From Tsukamurella tyrosinosolvens (lineage in GTDB: Bacteria > Actinomycetota > Actinomycetes > Mycobacteriales > Mycobacteriaceae), in the NCBI RefSeq assembly GCF_900104775.1, contig NZ_FNSA01000003.1, positions 4,588,001-4,652,000 on the forward strand: a stretch of DNA of 64,000 nt. Reading direction: 5' to 3'. Shown one piece after another: positions 32,901-41,564 of this stretch. Under the pieces are notes generated by a model. The model saw only the letters and a list, made by a program, of their open reading frames with translations, made no database searches and was not told where the DNA came from. Each line of letters opens with the position of its first letter. The first letter of the stretch is position 1. The position numbers and the translations under genes are program-made.

Positions 32901-34004
32901 TCAGCGTGCCAGGTTCAGTCGGTCGACGGCATCCTCGAACTCGCCGACCAGCTCGGCCATGATCTCGGCGACCGGGCGAACCGCGTTCATCCGGCCCACG
33001 ATCTGGCCGACCGGCATCGCGACGACCGAGGGATCCCCCGAGGCGTGAATCCGGCTGTGCGCCTCCCCCACCAGCAGGTTCTGCAGGGGCATGGGCAGGG
33101 CCAACGGTGCGCCGGGCTGCTCCCACGCCTCCGTCCACCGCGTCTTGAGCAGGCGGGCGGGCTTCCCGGAGAAGATCCGGGTGCGCACCGTGTCGGCGCT
33201 CGTCGCGGCGACCAGGGCGTCCTGCATGGTCTGCGACTTGGTGTGCGTCTCGAGGTACTCGGTGGTGGTGAGCCAGTACGAGCCCATCCACACGCCCTCG
33301 GCGCCGAGGGTCAGGGCCGCGGCGATCTGTCGGCCGGAGCCGATGCCGCCCGCGGCGACGACGGTCGCGTCGCCGCCCACCTCGTCGACGATCTCCGGCA
33401 GCAGCACCATCGAGCCGATCTCGCCGGTGTGGCCGCCCGCCTCGTAGCCCTGCGCGATGACGATGTCGACGCCGTTGTCGACGTGGGCGCGGGCGTGCTT
33501 GGCGCGGCCGGCGAGCGCGGCGACCTTGACGCCGTGCTCGTGTGCGGCGTCGATGACGTCCTTCGGCGGCGAGCCGAGGGCGTTGGCGATCAACGAGATC
33601 CGGTGCTTGAGTGCGACGTCGACGTGCGATCGGGCCACCGAGTGCAGCCAGCCGAGCACCCCCGCGCCGGCGGCACCGTCGGGCAGCTCCGGCACGCCGA
33701 GCTCGCGGAGGGTCCGCTCGACGAAGGCACGATGCTCCGCGGGGATGAGCTCGGTGAGATCGCCCGCGCTGCCCTCGGTGGGCACCTTGTTGGGCATCAC
33801 GATGTCGACGCCGTAGGGCCGGCCGTCGGTGTTGGCGTCCATCCAGTCGAGGACGGCGTCGAGCTCGTCGGGGTCGTTGAACCGGACGCAGCCGAGGACG
33901 CCGAGGCCGCCGGCCCGGGAGACCGCCGCGGCCACGTGTTCCGACGGGGTGAAGGCGATGACCGGGTACTGGATGCCCAGGTCCTCGCACAGGGGTGTGC
34001 GCAT
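32901..34004 (-). CDS. Nitronate monooxygenase / 2-nitropropane dioxygenase-like flavoprotein
   Basis: 367-residue FMN-binding TIM-barrel. YPVIAFTPSEHVAAAVSRAGGLGVLG at the N-terminus, DIVIAQGYEAGGHTGEIGSM and VVAAGGIGSGRQIAAALTLGAEGVWMGS are the class hallmarks. It belongs to the same superfamily as IpdC (53504-54562) but is a different branch, lacking the IpdC N-terminal VQTGMGWVSG. It may be a dehydrogenase or monooxygenase for a CoA or keto intermediate. A KstR-like site lies upstream (34036-34049), placing it in the sterol regulon. Substrate unknown. Confidence 0.85.
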   Translation of the reverse strand: MRTPLCEDLGIQYPVIAFTPSEHVAAAVSRAGGLGVLGCVRFNDPDELDAVLDWMDANTDGRPYGVDIVMPNKVPTEGSAGDLTELIPAEHRAFVERTLRELGVPELPDGAAGAGVLGWLHSVARSHVDVALKHRISLIANALGSPPKDVIDAAHEHGVKVAALAGRAKHARAHVDNGVDIVIAQGYEAGGHTGEIGSMVLLPEIVDEVGGDATVVAAGGIGSGRQIAAALTLGAEGVWMGSYWLTTTEYLETHTKSQTMQDALVAATSADTVRTRIFSGKPARLLKTRWTEAWEQPGAPLALPMPLQNLLVGEAHSRIHASGDPSVVAMPVGQIVGRMNAVRPVAEIMAELVGEFEDAVDRLNLAR

Positions 34005-34035
34005 GAATCCTCCTGAAGACTTCTTTCCTCCAAAC

Positions 34036-34049
34036 TAGAACCTGTTACT
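34036..34049. promoter_or_regulatory. KstR-like site between NMO-like gene and echA19
   Basis: TAGAACCTGTTACT matches TnnAACnnGTTnnA except the last base. It lies 32 nt upstream of the NMO-like start and 75 nt before echA19. Confidence 0.7.
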
Positions 34050-34123
34050 GTTCTTCGGAAGCGGATTCCCGCATTTGCCGATCCTCGTTTCGGCGAGGTC
34101 CTCGACCGAAGGAGCCTCAGGCC

Positions 34124-34918
34124 ATGACCGACGCCCCGCACGCCCTCGTCGAACAGCGCGGCCACACGCTGCTCATCACGATGAACCGGCCGGAGCGCAA
34201 GAACGCGCTCACGGGCGAGATGCTGCAGATCCTCAGCGACGCCTGGGACCGCATCGACGACGATCCGGAGATCCGCAGCGCCGTCCTGACCGGCGCTGGC
34301 GGCGCCTTCTGCGCCGGCGCGGACCTGAAGAACATGGCGAAGTCGAACCCGGGCGAGGCGATGAAGGAGGGCAGCGCCTTCGACCCGGCCCGGATCCCCG
34401 GCCTCATCAAGGGCCGCCGCCCGGGGAAGCCGCTCATCGCGGCGGTCGAGGGCGCCGCCATCGCGGGCGGCACGGAGATCCTGCAGGGCACCGACATCCG
34501 CGTCGCCGGCGAGAGCGCGAAATTCGGCGTCTCCGAGGCGAGGTGGAGCCTCTACCCGATGGGCGGCTCGGCAGTCCGCCTGCCGCGGCAGATCCCGTAC
34601 ACGGTCGCGGCGGACCTCCTGCTCACGGGACGGCACATCACCGCGGCGGAGGCCAAGGAGTACGGGCTGATCGGCCACGTCGTGCCCGATGGCGGCGCGC
34701 TCGACAAGGCCCTCGAACTGGCCGAGCTCATCAACGCGAACGGCCCCCTCGCCGTGCAGGCGATGCTGCGCACCATGCGCGCCACCGAGGGCATGCACGA
34801 GGAGGAGGCCTTCAAGGTCGACGCGAAGGAGGGCCTGCCCGTCTTCCTCTCCCGCGACGCCAAGGAGGGCCCGCGCGCCTTCGCCGAAAAGCGCACCCCG
34901 GTCTTCGAAGGCCGCTGA
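34124..34918 (+). CDS. echA19: EchA19 enoyl-CoA hydratase (sterol side chain)
   Basis: 264-residue crotonase-fold enzyme closely resembling Rv3516. Conserved: [14 protein letters not shown], oxyanion-hole segment [50 protein letters not shown] and [19 protein letters not shown]. EchA19 hydrates the enoyl-CoA formed by the FadE dehydrogenases in side-chain beta-oxidation. AAGGAG precedes the ATG. Expressed from the promoter region carrying the KstR-like site; convergent with the acyl-CoA synthetase, separated by a long inverted repeat. Confidence 0.92.
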   Translation: MTDAPHALVEQRGHTLLITMNRPERKNALTGEMLQILSDAWDRIDDDPEIRSAVLTGAGGAFCAGADLKNMAKSNPGEAMKEGSAFDPARIPGLIKGRRPGKPLIAAVEGAAIAGGTEILQGTDIRVAGESAKFGVSEARWSLYPMGGSAVRLPRQIPYTVAADLLLTGRHITAAEAKEYGLIGHVVPDGGALDKALELAELINANGPLAVQAMLRTMRATEGMHEEEAFKVDAKEGLPVFLSRDAKEGPRAFAEKRTPVFEGR

Positions 34919-34925
34919 CCCTGCA

Positions 34926-34986
34926 ATTGAACACCGTTTCTGTTCACCCCGACCTGCGGTTTCTCCGAACAGAAACGGTGTTCAAT
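34926..34986. terminator. 20-bp perfect inverted repeat between convergent genes
   Basis: Arms ATTGAACACCGTTTCTGTTC (34926-34945) and its exact complement (34967-34986) enclose a 21-nt loop, 7 nt after echA19 and 8 nt before the synthetase end. It can act as a bidirectional terminator, but it is AT-richer and longer than the other terminators in the window. Confidence 0.7.
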
Positions 34987-34994
34987 CGGGATGA

Positions 34995-36548
34995 TCAGGC
35001 GTATTGGGCGCGGAGCGCCTTCTTGTCGGGCTTGCCGAGGGGACTGACGGGGATCGACTCGACGAGGTCGACGGTCTTCGGCGTGTAGACGGCGCCCTTC
35101 CGGTCGCGGACCAGGTCGCGCAGTTCCTCGACGTCGACGGTCGCGCCGGCGCGCGGCACCACGACGGCCTTGACGGCCTCGCCCCACTTGTCGTCGGGCA
35201 CGCCGATCACCGCCACGGACGCGACGGACGGGTGCGTCGAGATCACGTCCTCGACCTCGCGCGGGAAGACGTTGAAGCCGCCCGTGACCACCATGTCCTT
35301 CTTCCGGTCGACGATGTAGAGGTAGCCCTCGTCGTCGAACCGCCCCACGTCGCCGGTGTGCAGCCAGCCGTGCTCGGTGGCCTCGGCGGTCTGCTCCGGC
35401 TTGTTCAGGTACCCCTGCATCACCAGCGGCCCGCGCACGCAGATCTCCCCCGGCGCACCGGGTTCGACGGGGCGCCCGTCGTCGTCGAGCAGGGCGACGT
35501 TCACCCACGGGACGGGCTTGCCGCAGCTCGCCAGCCGCTCCGGCTTCGACGGATCGTGGTCGCCGCGACGCAGCACGGAGATGGTCATCGGGCACTCGGC
35601 CTGGCCGTAGAACTGGAAGAACACGGGGCCGATCCGGTCGATCGCCTCGGTCAGCCGGGTCGGCGAGATCGCGGACGCCCCGTAGAAGACGGTCTCCAGG
35701 CTGGAGAGGTCGTACTCGTCGAACTTCGGGTGGTCCAGCAGCGCGTAGATCATGGTGGGCACCAGCATCGTCGCCGTGATCCGGTACTTCTCGATCGCCG
35801 CGAGCACGGCCTCCGGCTCGAACCGGGGCAGCACGACCATCGAGCCGCCGGACATCGATGTCGGGTTCCAGAAGGCTCCGCCGGCGTGGCTCAGCGGTGC
35901 GCACACGAGGAACCGGATCTCTTCCGGCCATTCCCATTCCGTGCGCTGGATGCGCAGCAGCGCCGCGCCGCCGGAGTAGCTGAGCATGACGCCCTTGCTC
36001 TTGCCGGTGGTGCCGCCGGTGTACGCGAGGCTCGCCGTCGACGACGGGTCGGCGGTGTGCGCCGCGAGTGGTCCGGGCTCGAAGCCGGCCGCGACGGCGG
36101 TCAGGTCGACGCCGGTCTCCGTGGGCCCCAGCGACAGCAGGGTTTTCAGTCCCGGTACCCGTTCCCGCAGCTCCGCGGCCCGCTGTTCGTACAGCCGCGG
36201 GTCGTAGATCAGGGTCTCGATCCCCGCGTCCTCCATCACGTAGACGTGGTCGTCGAGCGAGCCCATCGGGTGCAGCGCCGCGAAGCGGACGCCGGTGATC
36301 AGGTTGGCCGACTGGGCGATCAGCACCTCGTGCCGGTTGCCCGACAGCATCGCGACGGGGCTGCCCACGCCGAGCCCGACGGAGGCGTACGCCTGCGCGT
36401 AGCGGCTGACCTCATCGCGCACCTGCGCGTAGCTCAGCACGGAGTCACCGTCAGCACCGGTGACGTGAACGGCGACGCGGTCGGGATAGGCGGCGAGGGA
36501 GCCGAGCAGGATGTCTCCGGCCAGCGGCTCGCGGTGCAGATCGTCCAT
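34995..36548 (-). CDS. Acyl-CoA synthetase (FadD family)
   Basis: 517-residue AMP-forming ligase with AYTGGTTGKSKGVMLSYSGG (P-loop-like), YGQAECPM, YLNKPEQTAEATEHGWLHTGD and the hinge DRKKDMVVTGGFNVFPREVE; the final SPLGKPDKKALRAQYA holds the catalytic lysine. It does not look like FadD19, which sits beside echA19 in M. tuberculosis, but the position and the KstR box in its promoter (36655-36668) suggest a sterol side-chain acid or related carboxylate as substrate. The ATG at 36548 is taken for its fit to the N-terminus; GGAACACCTCG-type context downstream offers no better start. Expected cytosolic. Confidence 0.88.
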   Translation of the reverse strand: MDDLHREPLAGDILLGSLAAYPDRVAVHVTGADGDSVLSYAQVRDEVSRYAQAYASVGLGVGSPVAMLSGNRHEVLIAQSANLITGVRFAALHPMGSLDDHVYVMEDAGIETLIYDPRLYEQRAAELRERVPGLKTLLSLGPTETGVDLTAVAAGFEPGPLAAHTADPSSTASLAYTGGTTGKSKGVMLSYSGGAALLRIQRTEWEWPEEIRFLVCAPLSHAGGAFWNPTSMSGGSMVVLPRFEPEAVLAAIEKYRITATMLVPTMIYALLDHPKFDEYDLSSLETVFYGASAISPTRLTEAIDRIGPVFFQFYGQAECPMTISVLRRGDHDPSKPERLASCGKPVPWVNVALLDDDGRPVEPGAPGEICVRGPLVMQGYLNKPEQTAEATEHGWLHTGDVGRFDDEGYLYIVDRKKDMVVTGGFNVFPREVEDVISTHPSVASVAVIGVPDDKWGEAVKAVVVPRAGATVDVEELRDLVRDRKGAVYTPKTVDLVESIPVSPLGKPDKKALRAQYA

Positions 36549-36654
36549 GGAACACCTCGTGGATCGTTGCGGAATACCCGCGCGTAACGCGGTGGGAACT
36601 TTTTCCACGGTAAGGGCTGACCGCCGTTTCCGGGATACCCTTGCGCCAAAAAGT

Positions 36655-36668
36655 TAGAACATGTTTCA
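36655..36668. promoter_or_regulatory. KstR box between fadD and the DUF35-ltp4-ltp3 operon
   Basis: TAGAACATGTTTCA fits TnnAACnnGTTnnA exactly. It lies 9 nt before the chosen GTG of the DUF35 gene and 107 nt from the divergent synthetase start. Confidence 0.85.
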
Positions 36669-36676
36669 CTCGTGAG

Positions 36677-37639
36677 GTGACCGCAGAAACGCAGACCCTC
36701 TCGGCGCCGATGCACCTGTCCTTCGACTACACCCGGTCGCTCGGACCGGTCCTGGGCGCGTTCATGACGAACCTCCGCGAGCGCCGCATCGTCGGCACCC
36801 GGGACGCTGCCGGGCGGGTGCACGTGCCTCCGCTGGAGTTCGATCCCGACACCACGGCCGCCCTCACGGAGATCGTGCCGGTCTCCGACACAGGCACGGT
36901 GACCAGCTGGAGCTGGAACGCGCACCCCGTCGACGGACAGCCCTTCGACCGGCCCTTCGCGTACGCCCTCATCAGGCTCGACGGTGCCGACACCGCTCTC
37001 CTGCACGCGGTCGACGTCGCAGGCCCCGAGGACATCTCGACCGGCATGCGGGTGCACGCCCGCTGGGCCGCCGAGACGACCGGCGCGATCGGCGACATCA
37101 CGCACTTCGTGCCCGGCGAGGGCGACGGCGTCCCCGAGGTCGCCGCACCGTCGGGCGAGCCCATCGAGGTCCTCGTCACCCCGGTCGCGCTGCGGCTCGA
37201 GCACTCGGCCTCCGTGCCGGAGACCCGGTACCTGCAGGCCCTCGCCGAGGGCCGGCTGCTGGGCCAGCGATGCGGGACGTGCGGCAACGTCTACGTGCCG
37301 CCGCGCAACGCCTGCCCGATCGACGGCATCCCCACGACCGAGGAGGTCGACCTGCCGGACACCGGCGTGGTCACCACCTTCTGCGTGGTCAACGTGCCCT
37401 TCCAGGGCCAGCGGATCAAGCCCCCGTACGTCGCCGCCTACGTGCTGATCGACGGCGCCGACATCCCGTTCCTCCACCTCGTCCTCGGCTGCGATCCGTC
37501 CGAGGTGCGGATGGGCATGCGGGTGCGGGCCGTGTGGAAGCCGCGCGAGGAGTGGACCGAGAGTCCCGGCAACATCTCGCATTTCGAACCGACCGGTGAG
37601 CCGGACGCCCCCTACTCCAGTTACGAGAAGCACCTGTGA
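36677..37639 (+). CDS. OB-fold/Zn-ribbon (DUF35) protein, Rv3521-like
   Basis: About 320 residues with two DUF35-type modules; the second contains the rubredoxin-like zinc knuckle CGTCGNVYVPPRNACP followed by the OB-fold strands VTTFCVVNVPFQGQ. It resembles Rv3521. Proteins of this kind form complexes with thiolase-like lipid-transfer proteins and activate them as acyl-CoA retro-aldolases, as ChsH2-DUF35 does with Ltp2. The GTG at 36677 is preferred; ATG 36710 is an alternative. The stop overlaps the next GTG start (CTGTGA). First gene of the KstR-controlled ltp operon. Confidence 0.85.
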   Translation: MTAETQTLSAPMHLSFDYTRSLGPVLGAFMTNLRERRIVGTRDAAGRVHVPPLEFDPDTTAALTEIVPVSDTGTVTSWSWNAHPVDGQPFDRPFAYALIRLDGADTALLHAVDVAGPEDISTGMRVHARWAAETTGAIGDITHFVPGEGDGVPEVAAPSGEPIEVLVTPVALRLEHSASVPETRYLQALAEGRLLGQRCGTCGNVYVPPRNACPIDGIPTTEEVDLPDTGVVTTFCVVNVPFQGQRIKPPYVAAYVLIDGADIPFLHLVLGCDPSEVRMGMRVRAVWKPREEWTESPGNISHFEPTGEPDAPYSSYEKHL

Positions 37640-38715
37640 GCACACGCACCTGCACCGATCCGGACGGCTCCGTCGCCGTCGTCGGCTACGCCGCCACCCC
37701 GTGGCTGCGCGCCGCCCAGACCACCACCAACGGCGTGGAGATGCTGATCCCGCTGTTCGCCGACGTCTTCGCCCAGACCGGTCTCACCAAGTCCGACATC
37801 GGTTTCTGGTGCTCCGGCTCGTCGGACTACCTGGCGGGACGGGCTTTCTCGTTCATCGCGGCGATCGACTCCATCGGCGCCGTGCCGCCGATCAACGAGT
37901 CGCACGTGGAGATGGACGCCGCGTGGGCGCTGTACGAGGCGTGGGTGAAGATCCGCACCGGCGAGATCGACACCGCCCTCGTCTACGGCTTCGGCAAGTC
38001 CTCGGCCGGCGTGCTGCGACGGACGCTGACCATGCAGCTCGACCCGTACACCGTCGCGCCGCTGTGGCCCGACTCGGTGTCCGTCGCCGCCCTTCAGGCC
38101 CGCGCGGGCATCGACTCCGGCGCGTGGACCGAAGCCGATATGGCCGCGGTCGCCGCGCGCAACCTCTCCGATGCGACCGCGAATCCGGCGGCGCAGGTGT
38201 CGCGCACCGTCGACGCGGAGACCCTGCTGGAGGAACCGCTGTGGGCGGATCCGCTGCGCCGGCACGACATCGCGCCCGTCACCGACGGTGCCGCGGTCGC
38301 GATCCTGGCCTCGGCGGACCGGGCGCGCGAGATCCGGGAGAACCCCGCGTTCATCACGGGCCTCGAGCACCGGATCGACTCGCCCGCACTGGGCTCACGA
38401 GATCTCACCCGGTCGCCGTCGACCACCGCCGCGGCGCGCGCCGCCGGGGCGGACGGAGTGCAGCTCGCCGAGCTGCACGCACCGTTCACGCACCAGGAAC
38501 TGATCCTGCGCAGCGCGATCGGGCTCGGCGACGACGTACGGATCAATCCGTCCGGCGGTGCACTCGTGGGGAACCCGATGTTCTCCGCGGGTCTCGCCCG
38601 GATCGGCGAGGCAGCCCGCGCCGTGTGGAACGGCGACGCGGAACGCGTCCTCGCGCACGCCACCGGCGGGCACGCCCTGCAGCAGAACCTGATCGCCGTG
38701 ATGGAGGCCAAGTGA
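37636..38715 (+). CDS. ltp4: Ltp4-like thiolase-fold lipid-transfer protein / aldolase
   Basis: 359-residue non-decarboxylating thiolase-like protein resembling Rv3522. SVAVVGYAATPWLRAAQTTT, FWCSGSSDYLAGRAFSFIAA, ALVYGFGKSSAG and the C-terminal VRINPSGGALVGNPMFSAGL/ATGGHALQQNL are characteristic. The usual thiolase nucleophilic Cys context is absent, which fits an aldolase rather than a thiolase. In Rhodococcus, Ltp3 and Ltp4 are needed to degrade C24-branched sterol side chains. It overlaps the upstream gene by GTGA and the next by TGATG. Confidence 0.88.
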   Translation: MSTRTCTDPDGSVAVVGYAATPWLRAAQTTTNGVEMLIPLFADVFAQTGLTKSDIGFWCSGSSDYLAGRAFSFIAAIDSIGAVPPINESHVEMDAAWALYEAWVKIRTGEIDTALVYGFGKSSAGVLRRTLTMQLDPYTVAPLWPDSVSVAALQARAGIDSGAWTEADMAAVAARNLSDATANPAAQVSRTVDAETLLEEPLWADPLRRHDIAPVTDGAAVAILASADRAREIRENPAFITGLEHRIDSPALGSRDLTRSPSTTAAARAAGADGVQLAELHAPFTHQELILRSAIGLGDDVRINPSGGALVGNPMFSAGLARIGEAARAVWNGDAERVLAHATGGHALQQNLIAVMEAK

Positions 38716-39887
38716 TGGCTAAGCCCACCGCCGTACTCGGAACGGGCCAGACCCGTCACCGCGCCAAGCGCACCGACGTCTCGATGGCCGGAATGATCCG
38801 CGAGGCCGTCGACGCCGCGCTGCTCGACGCCGGCACCACGATGGCCGACATCGACGCCATCGTGATCGGCAAGGCGCCGGACATGTTCGAGGGCGTCATG
38901 ATGCCCGAGCTGTTCCTCGCCGACGCGCTCGGCGCCGTCGGCAAACCGCTGCTGCGCGTGCACACCGCGGGCTCGGTCGGCGGGTCCACGGCCGCCGTCG
39001 CTGCCGCCCTGGTCAAGTCGGGCGTGCACAAGCGGGTGCTCACGGTGGCGTGGGAGAAGCAGTCGGAGTCGAACGCCATGTGGGCGCTGTCGATCCCGGT
39101 CCCGTTCACCGTGCCCGTCGGCGCCGGCGCGGGCGGCTACTTCGCGCCGCACGTCCGCTCCTACATCCGGCGCTCCGGCGCGCCCGACCACGTCGGCGCG
39201 ATGGTCGCGGTGAAGGACCGGCGCAACGGCGCACGCAACCCCTTCGCGCATCTGCACCAGCCCGACATCACGCTCGAGTCCGTGCAGGCGTCCCAGATGC
39301 TCTGGGATCCCATCCGATTCGACGAGACCTGCCCGTCGTCCGACGGTGCCTGCGCCATCGTGCTCGGCGACGAGGAGGCCGCCGCCGCGTCGGAGGCCGC
39401 GACCGGCAACCGGGTCGGCTGGGTCCTCGCGACCGCCATGCGCACCGAGCCCCTCGCCTACGCGGGCCGCGAGCACGTGAGCCCCCGCGCGGGCCAGGAC
39501 GCCGCGGCCGCGCTGTGGCGCGACGCCGGCATCACCGATCCACTGCGCGAGGTCGACGCCGCCGAGATCTACGTGCCCTTCTCCTGGTTCGAGCCGATGT
39601 GGCTGGAGAACCTCGGCTTCACCCCCGAGGGCGAGGGGTGGAAGCTCACCGAGTCGGGCGGCACCGAGATCGGCGGCACGCTGCCGGTCAACCCGTCAGG
39701 CGGCGTGCTCTCGTCCAACCCCATCGGCGCGTCCGGCATGATCCGGTTCGCCGAGGCCGCCAAGCAGGTCATGGGCCGCGCCGGGGACTACCAGGTCGAC
39801 GGTGCGCGGAAAGCCCTCGGCCACGCCTACGGCGGCGGATCGCAATACTTTTCGATGTGGCTGGTGGGTGCGGACAAGCCCGCCTGA
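38715..39887 (+). CDS. ltp3: Ltp3-like thiolase-fold lipid-transfer protein / aldolase
   Basis: 390-residue protein resembling Rv3523. TAVLGTGQTRHRAKRTDVSM, RVHTAGSVGGSTAAVAAALV, WDPIRFDETCPSSDGACAIV, INPSGG-type segment VNPSGGVLSSNPIGASGMIR and GHAYGGGSQYFSMW match the family. It probably works with Ltp4 and the DUF35 protein to split the C24-branched side chain by retro-aldol cleavage. The 30 bases encoding the last nine residues plus stop are repeated 60 bp further on (39919-39948). Third gene of the operon. Confidence 0.88.
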   Translation: MAKPTAVLGTGQTRHRAKRTDVSMAGMIREAVDAALLDAGTTMADIDAIVIGKAPDMFEGVMMPELFLADALGAVGKPLLRVHTAGSVGGSTAAVAAALVKSGVHKRVLTVAWEKQSESNAMWALSIPVPFTVPVGAGAGGYFAPHVRSYIRRSGAPDHVGAMVAVKDRRNGARNPFAHLHQPDITLESVQASQMLWDPIRFDETCPSSDGACAIVLGDEEAAAASEAATGNRVGWVLATAMRTEPLAYAGREHVSPRAGQDAAAALWRDAGITDPLREVDAAEIYVPFSWFEPMWLENLGFTPEGEGWKLTESGGTEIGGTLPVNPSGGVLSSNPIGASGMIRFAEAAKQVMGRAGDYQVDGARKALGHAYGGGSQYFSMWLVGADKPA

Positions 39888-39948
39888 CGCCCGGCAGCGT
39901 TCCCCCTATCCCCCGATGGGCTGGTGGGTGCGGACAAGCCCGCCTGAC
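39859..39948 (+). repeat. 30-bp direct repeat duplicating the ltp3 3' end
   Basis: Bases 39859-39888 (beginning GGCTGGTGGGTGCGGACAAG) recur without mismatch at 39919-39948, exactly 60 bp downstream. The first copy encodes WLVGADKPA and the stop; the second is intergenic. No flanking target duplication or transposase was seen. Confidence 0.9.
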
Positions 39949-39992
39949 ACCCCCGCGGCCGCCGCCGCGTACGGAGCTCGCCGATGTGACCC

Positions 39993-40031
39993 TTGACACA
40001 TCCTCCGACTAAGTGATTTAGTCACTTTATG
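39993..40031 (+). promoter_or_regulatory. Promoter and operator of the GntR gene
   Basis: TTGACA (39993-39998), 16 bp spacer, GATTTA (40015-40020). The inverted repeat AAGTGA-TTTAG-TCACTT (40011-40027) covers the -10 and abuts the ATG at 40029, so the GntR protein probably represses itself there; the transcript would be nearly leaderless. Confidence 0.7.
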
Positions 40032-40721
40032 AATCAGACGACGGGGTCCCTGTCCGAGCGGATCGCGGACGGCATCGTGGAGATCGTCCGCACCGAGGAG
40101 CTCCAACCGGGCGACGCCTTGGCGTCCTCGCGGCAGCTCGCAGAGCGCTTCGGCGTGACCACGCCGACGGTGCGCGAGGCGCTCCGCCGACTCGAGGCCA
40201 TCGACGTGGTGCGCTTCCGCCACGGTTCGGGCACCTACGTCGGCGACGGCGTCCGCCGGCGCGTGATCGGAAACCCGCACGCCCCGCGCGGCGACCTCCG
40301 CGCCGCCCTGGAACTCGCCGACGCCCGCCTGGCGCTCGAACCGTCGATCGCCGCCCTCGCGGCTCGGCATCGCTCCGATGCCGACCTCGCGCGACTCGCC
40401 GCGGCGACCGACAACGCGCTCCGGCCACCGGCCGGCGTCGCCTCGCCCGACCTGCACTTCCACGTCGTCCTCGCGCAGGCCTCGGGAAACCGGCTCCTCG
40501 GCGAGACCATCGAGTCGCTCCTCGAGAGCCGCCGCCTGGACCAGGTCGAGATCCGGCACCAGTACGCCGACCGTCCCCGGGACCACGCCGAACACCTCGG
40601 CCTCGTCAACGCCGTCAGGGACCGCGACGAGCACCTCGCGGAGAGCCTCGCCCGCGACCACCTGCAGCACATCCGCAATGCCGTCGCCGACGCCCTCGCC
40701 GCGCAGGAGGCCGGCCGATGA
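40029..40721 (+). CDS. FadR-subfamily GntR regulator
   Basis: 230 residues: winged helix (ALASSRQLAERFGVTTPTVREALRRLEAID, wing FRHGSGTYV) at residues about 25-75 and an all-helical FCD ligand domain with ALELADARLALEPSIAALAA, LHFHVVLAQASGN and the His of DHAEHLGLV, which together bind a metal/carboxylate ligand. It probably senses a small acid related to the creatininase/AbgT genes downstream, with which it is coupled (ATGA overlap). It likely autoregulates at the palindrome over its own promoter. Ligand unknown. Confidence 0.88.
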   Translation: MNQTTGSLSERIADGIVEIVRTEELQPGDALASSRQLAERFGVTTPTVREALRRLEAIDVVRFRHGSGTYVGDGVRRRVIGNPHAPRGDLRAALELADARLALEPSIAALAARHRSDADLARLAAATDNALRPPAGVASPDLHFHVVLAQASGNRLLGETIESLLESRRLDQVEIRHQYADRPRDHAEHLGLVNAVRDRDEHLAESLARDHLQHIRNAVADALAAQEAGR

Positions 40722-41473
40722 CCAACCGACTCGCCTCCATGACCTCCGCCGAGGCGCGGCACGCGGCAGCCGCCGGCCCCGTCGTCCTCCTCGCCGCCGG
40801 CGCGCTCGAACAGCACGGGCCGGGCATGCCGCTGGGTACGGACACCGTCCGCGCCGAGGCCGTCACCGCGCGGGTTGCGGACGAATTGGGCGACGCCGTC
40901 GTCGTCGGCCCGACGATCCCGGTCGGCGTCTCGCCGCACCATCGCGGGTTCGCCGGCACCATGACGCTGTCCACCGCGACCTTCGCCGCGGTCCTCACGG
41001 AGTACGTGGACAGCCTCGCCCACCACGGATTCCGTCGATTCCTCGTGGTCAACGGGCACGGCGGCAACAACGCCGTCCTCGGCACGACCGCCCAGGACCT
41101 GCTCCGCACCCATCCGGACGTCGAACTCGCCTGGGTCGGCGTGTCCGCCCTGGCGAAGGACGCGGTCGCGCGCCTCGGAGTGAGCGAGGTCCACGGCCAC
41201 TGCGGCGAGTCCGAGACGGCGCAGATGCTCCACGTGGCACCCGATCTCGTCCGGTCCGAGCTCCTCGAGCCCGGCACCACGACCCTCGCGCAGATGGAGC
41301 CCGTCGCGCGCCTGTCCCGCACGCCCGACTTCAATCTCGCACTCGCCTGGGAGCGATTGAGTCCCAACGGCGTCCTCGGGGACCCGACCCGCGTCAGCGC
41401 CGAGGACGGACGACGCATCATCGATGAGTCCGTCGCGAACCTCACCCGTCTCGTCCGGGAGTGGCGCGCCTAG
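40718..41473 (+). CDS. Creatininase-family amidohydrolase
   Basis: 251-residue protein with the metal-binding pattern of creatininase/MftE-like enzymes: ALEQHGPGMPLGTDT (Glu31, His33, Asp42), VNGHGGNN and HGHCGESETAQML. Two divalent metals would activate water for cleavage of a cyclic amide or similar bond. There is no mycofactocin gene nearby, so it is not the mycofactocin MftE. The gene overlaps the GntR gene (ATGA) and is followed by an esterase and an AbgT transporter, suggesting a small uptake-and-degradation pathway for an amide or amino-acid derivative, as inference. Confidence 0.82.
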   Translation: MTNRLASMTSAEARHAAAAGPVVLLAAGALEQHGPGMPLGTDTVRAEAVTARVADELGDAVVVGPTIPVGVSPHHRGFAGTMTLSTATFAAVLTEYVDSLAHHGFRRFLVVNGHGGNNAVLGTTAQDLLRTHPDVELAWVGVSALAKDAVARLGVSEVHGHCGESETAQMLHVAPDLVRSELLEPGTTTLAQMEPVARLSRTPDFNLALAWERLSPNGVLGDPTRVSAEDGRRIIDESVANLTRLVREWRA

Positions 41474-41564
41474 CCCTCCCCCGATCAGCCACCCACACGC
41501 CCGGCGACCGCCGCCGGACGTCGGACGAGCGCGCCCGAGACCCGGTCGCGCGGAACGGAAGACC

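Noticed and set aside
34995-36548. Calling the synthetase FadD19 because of its place beside echA19
   Set aside because: Its sequence lacks the FadD19 pattern as I remember it and is shorter; only position would support that name.
40718-41473. Mycofactocin maturation peptidase MftE
   Set aside because: Same superfamily, but no mftA/B/C-like genes are present near it.
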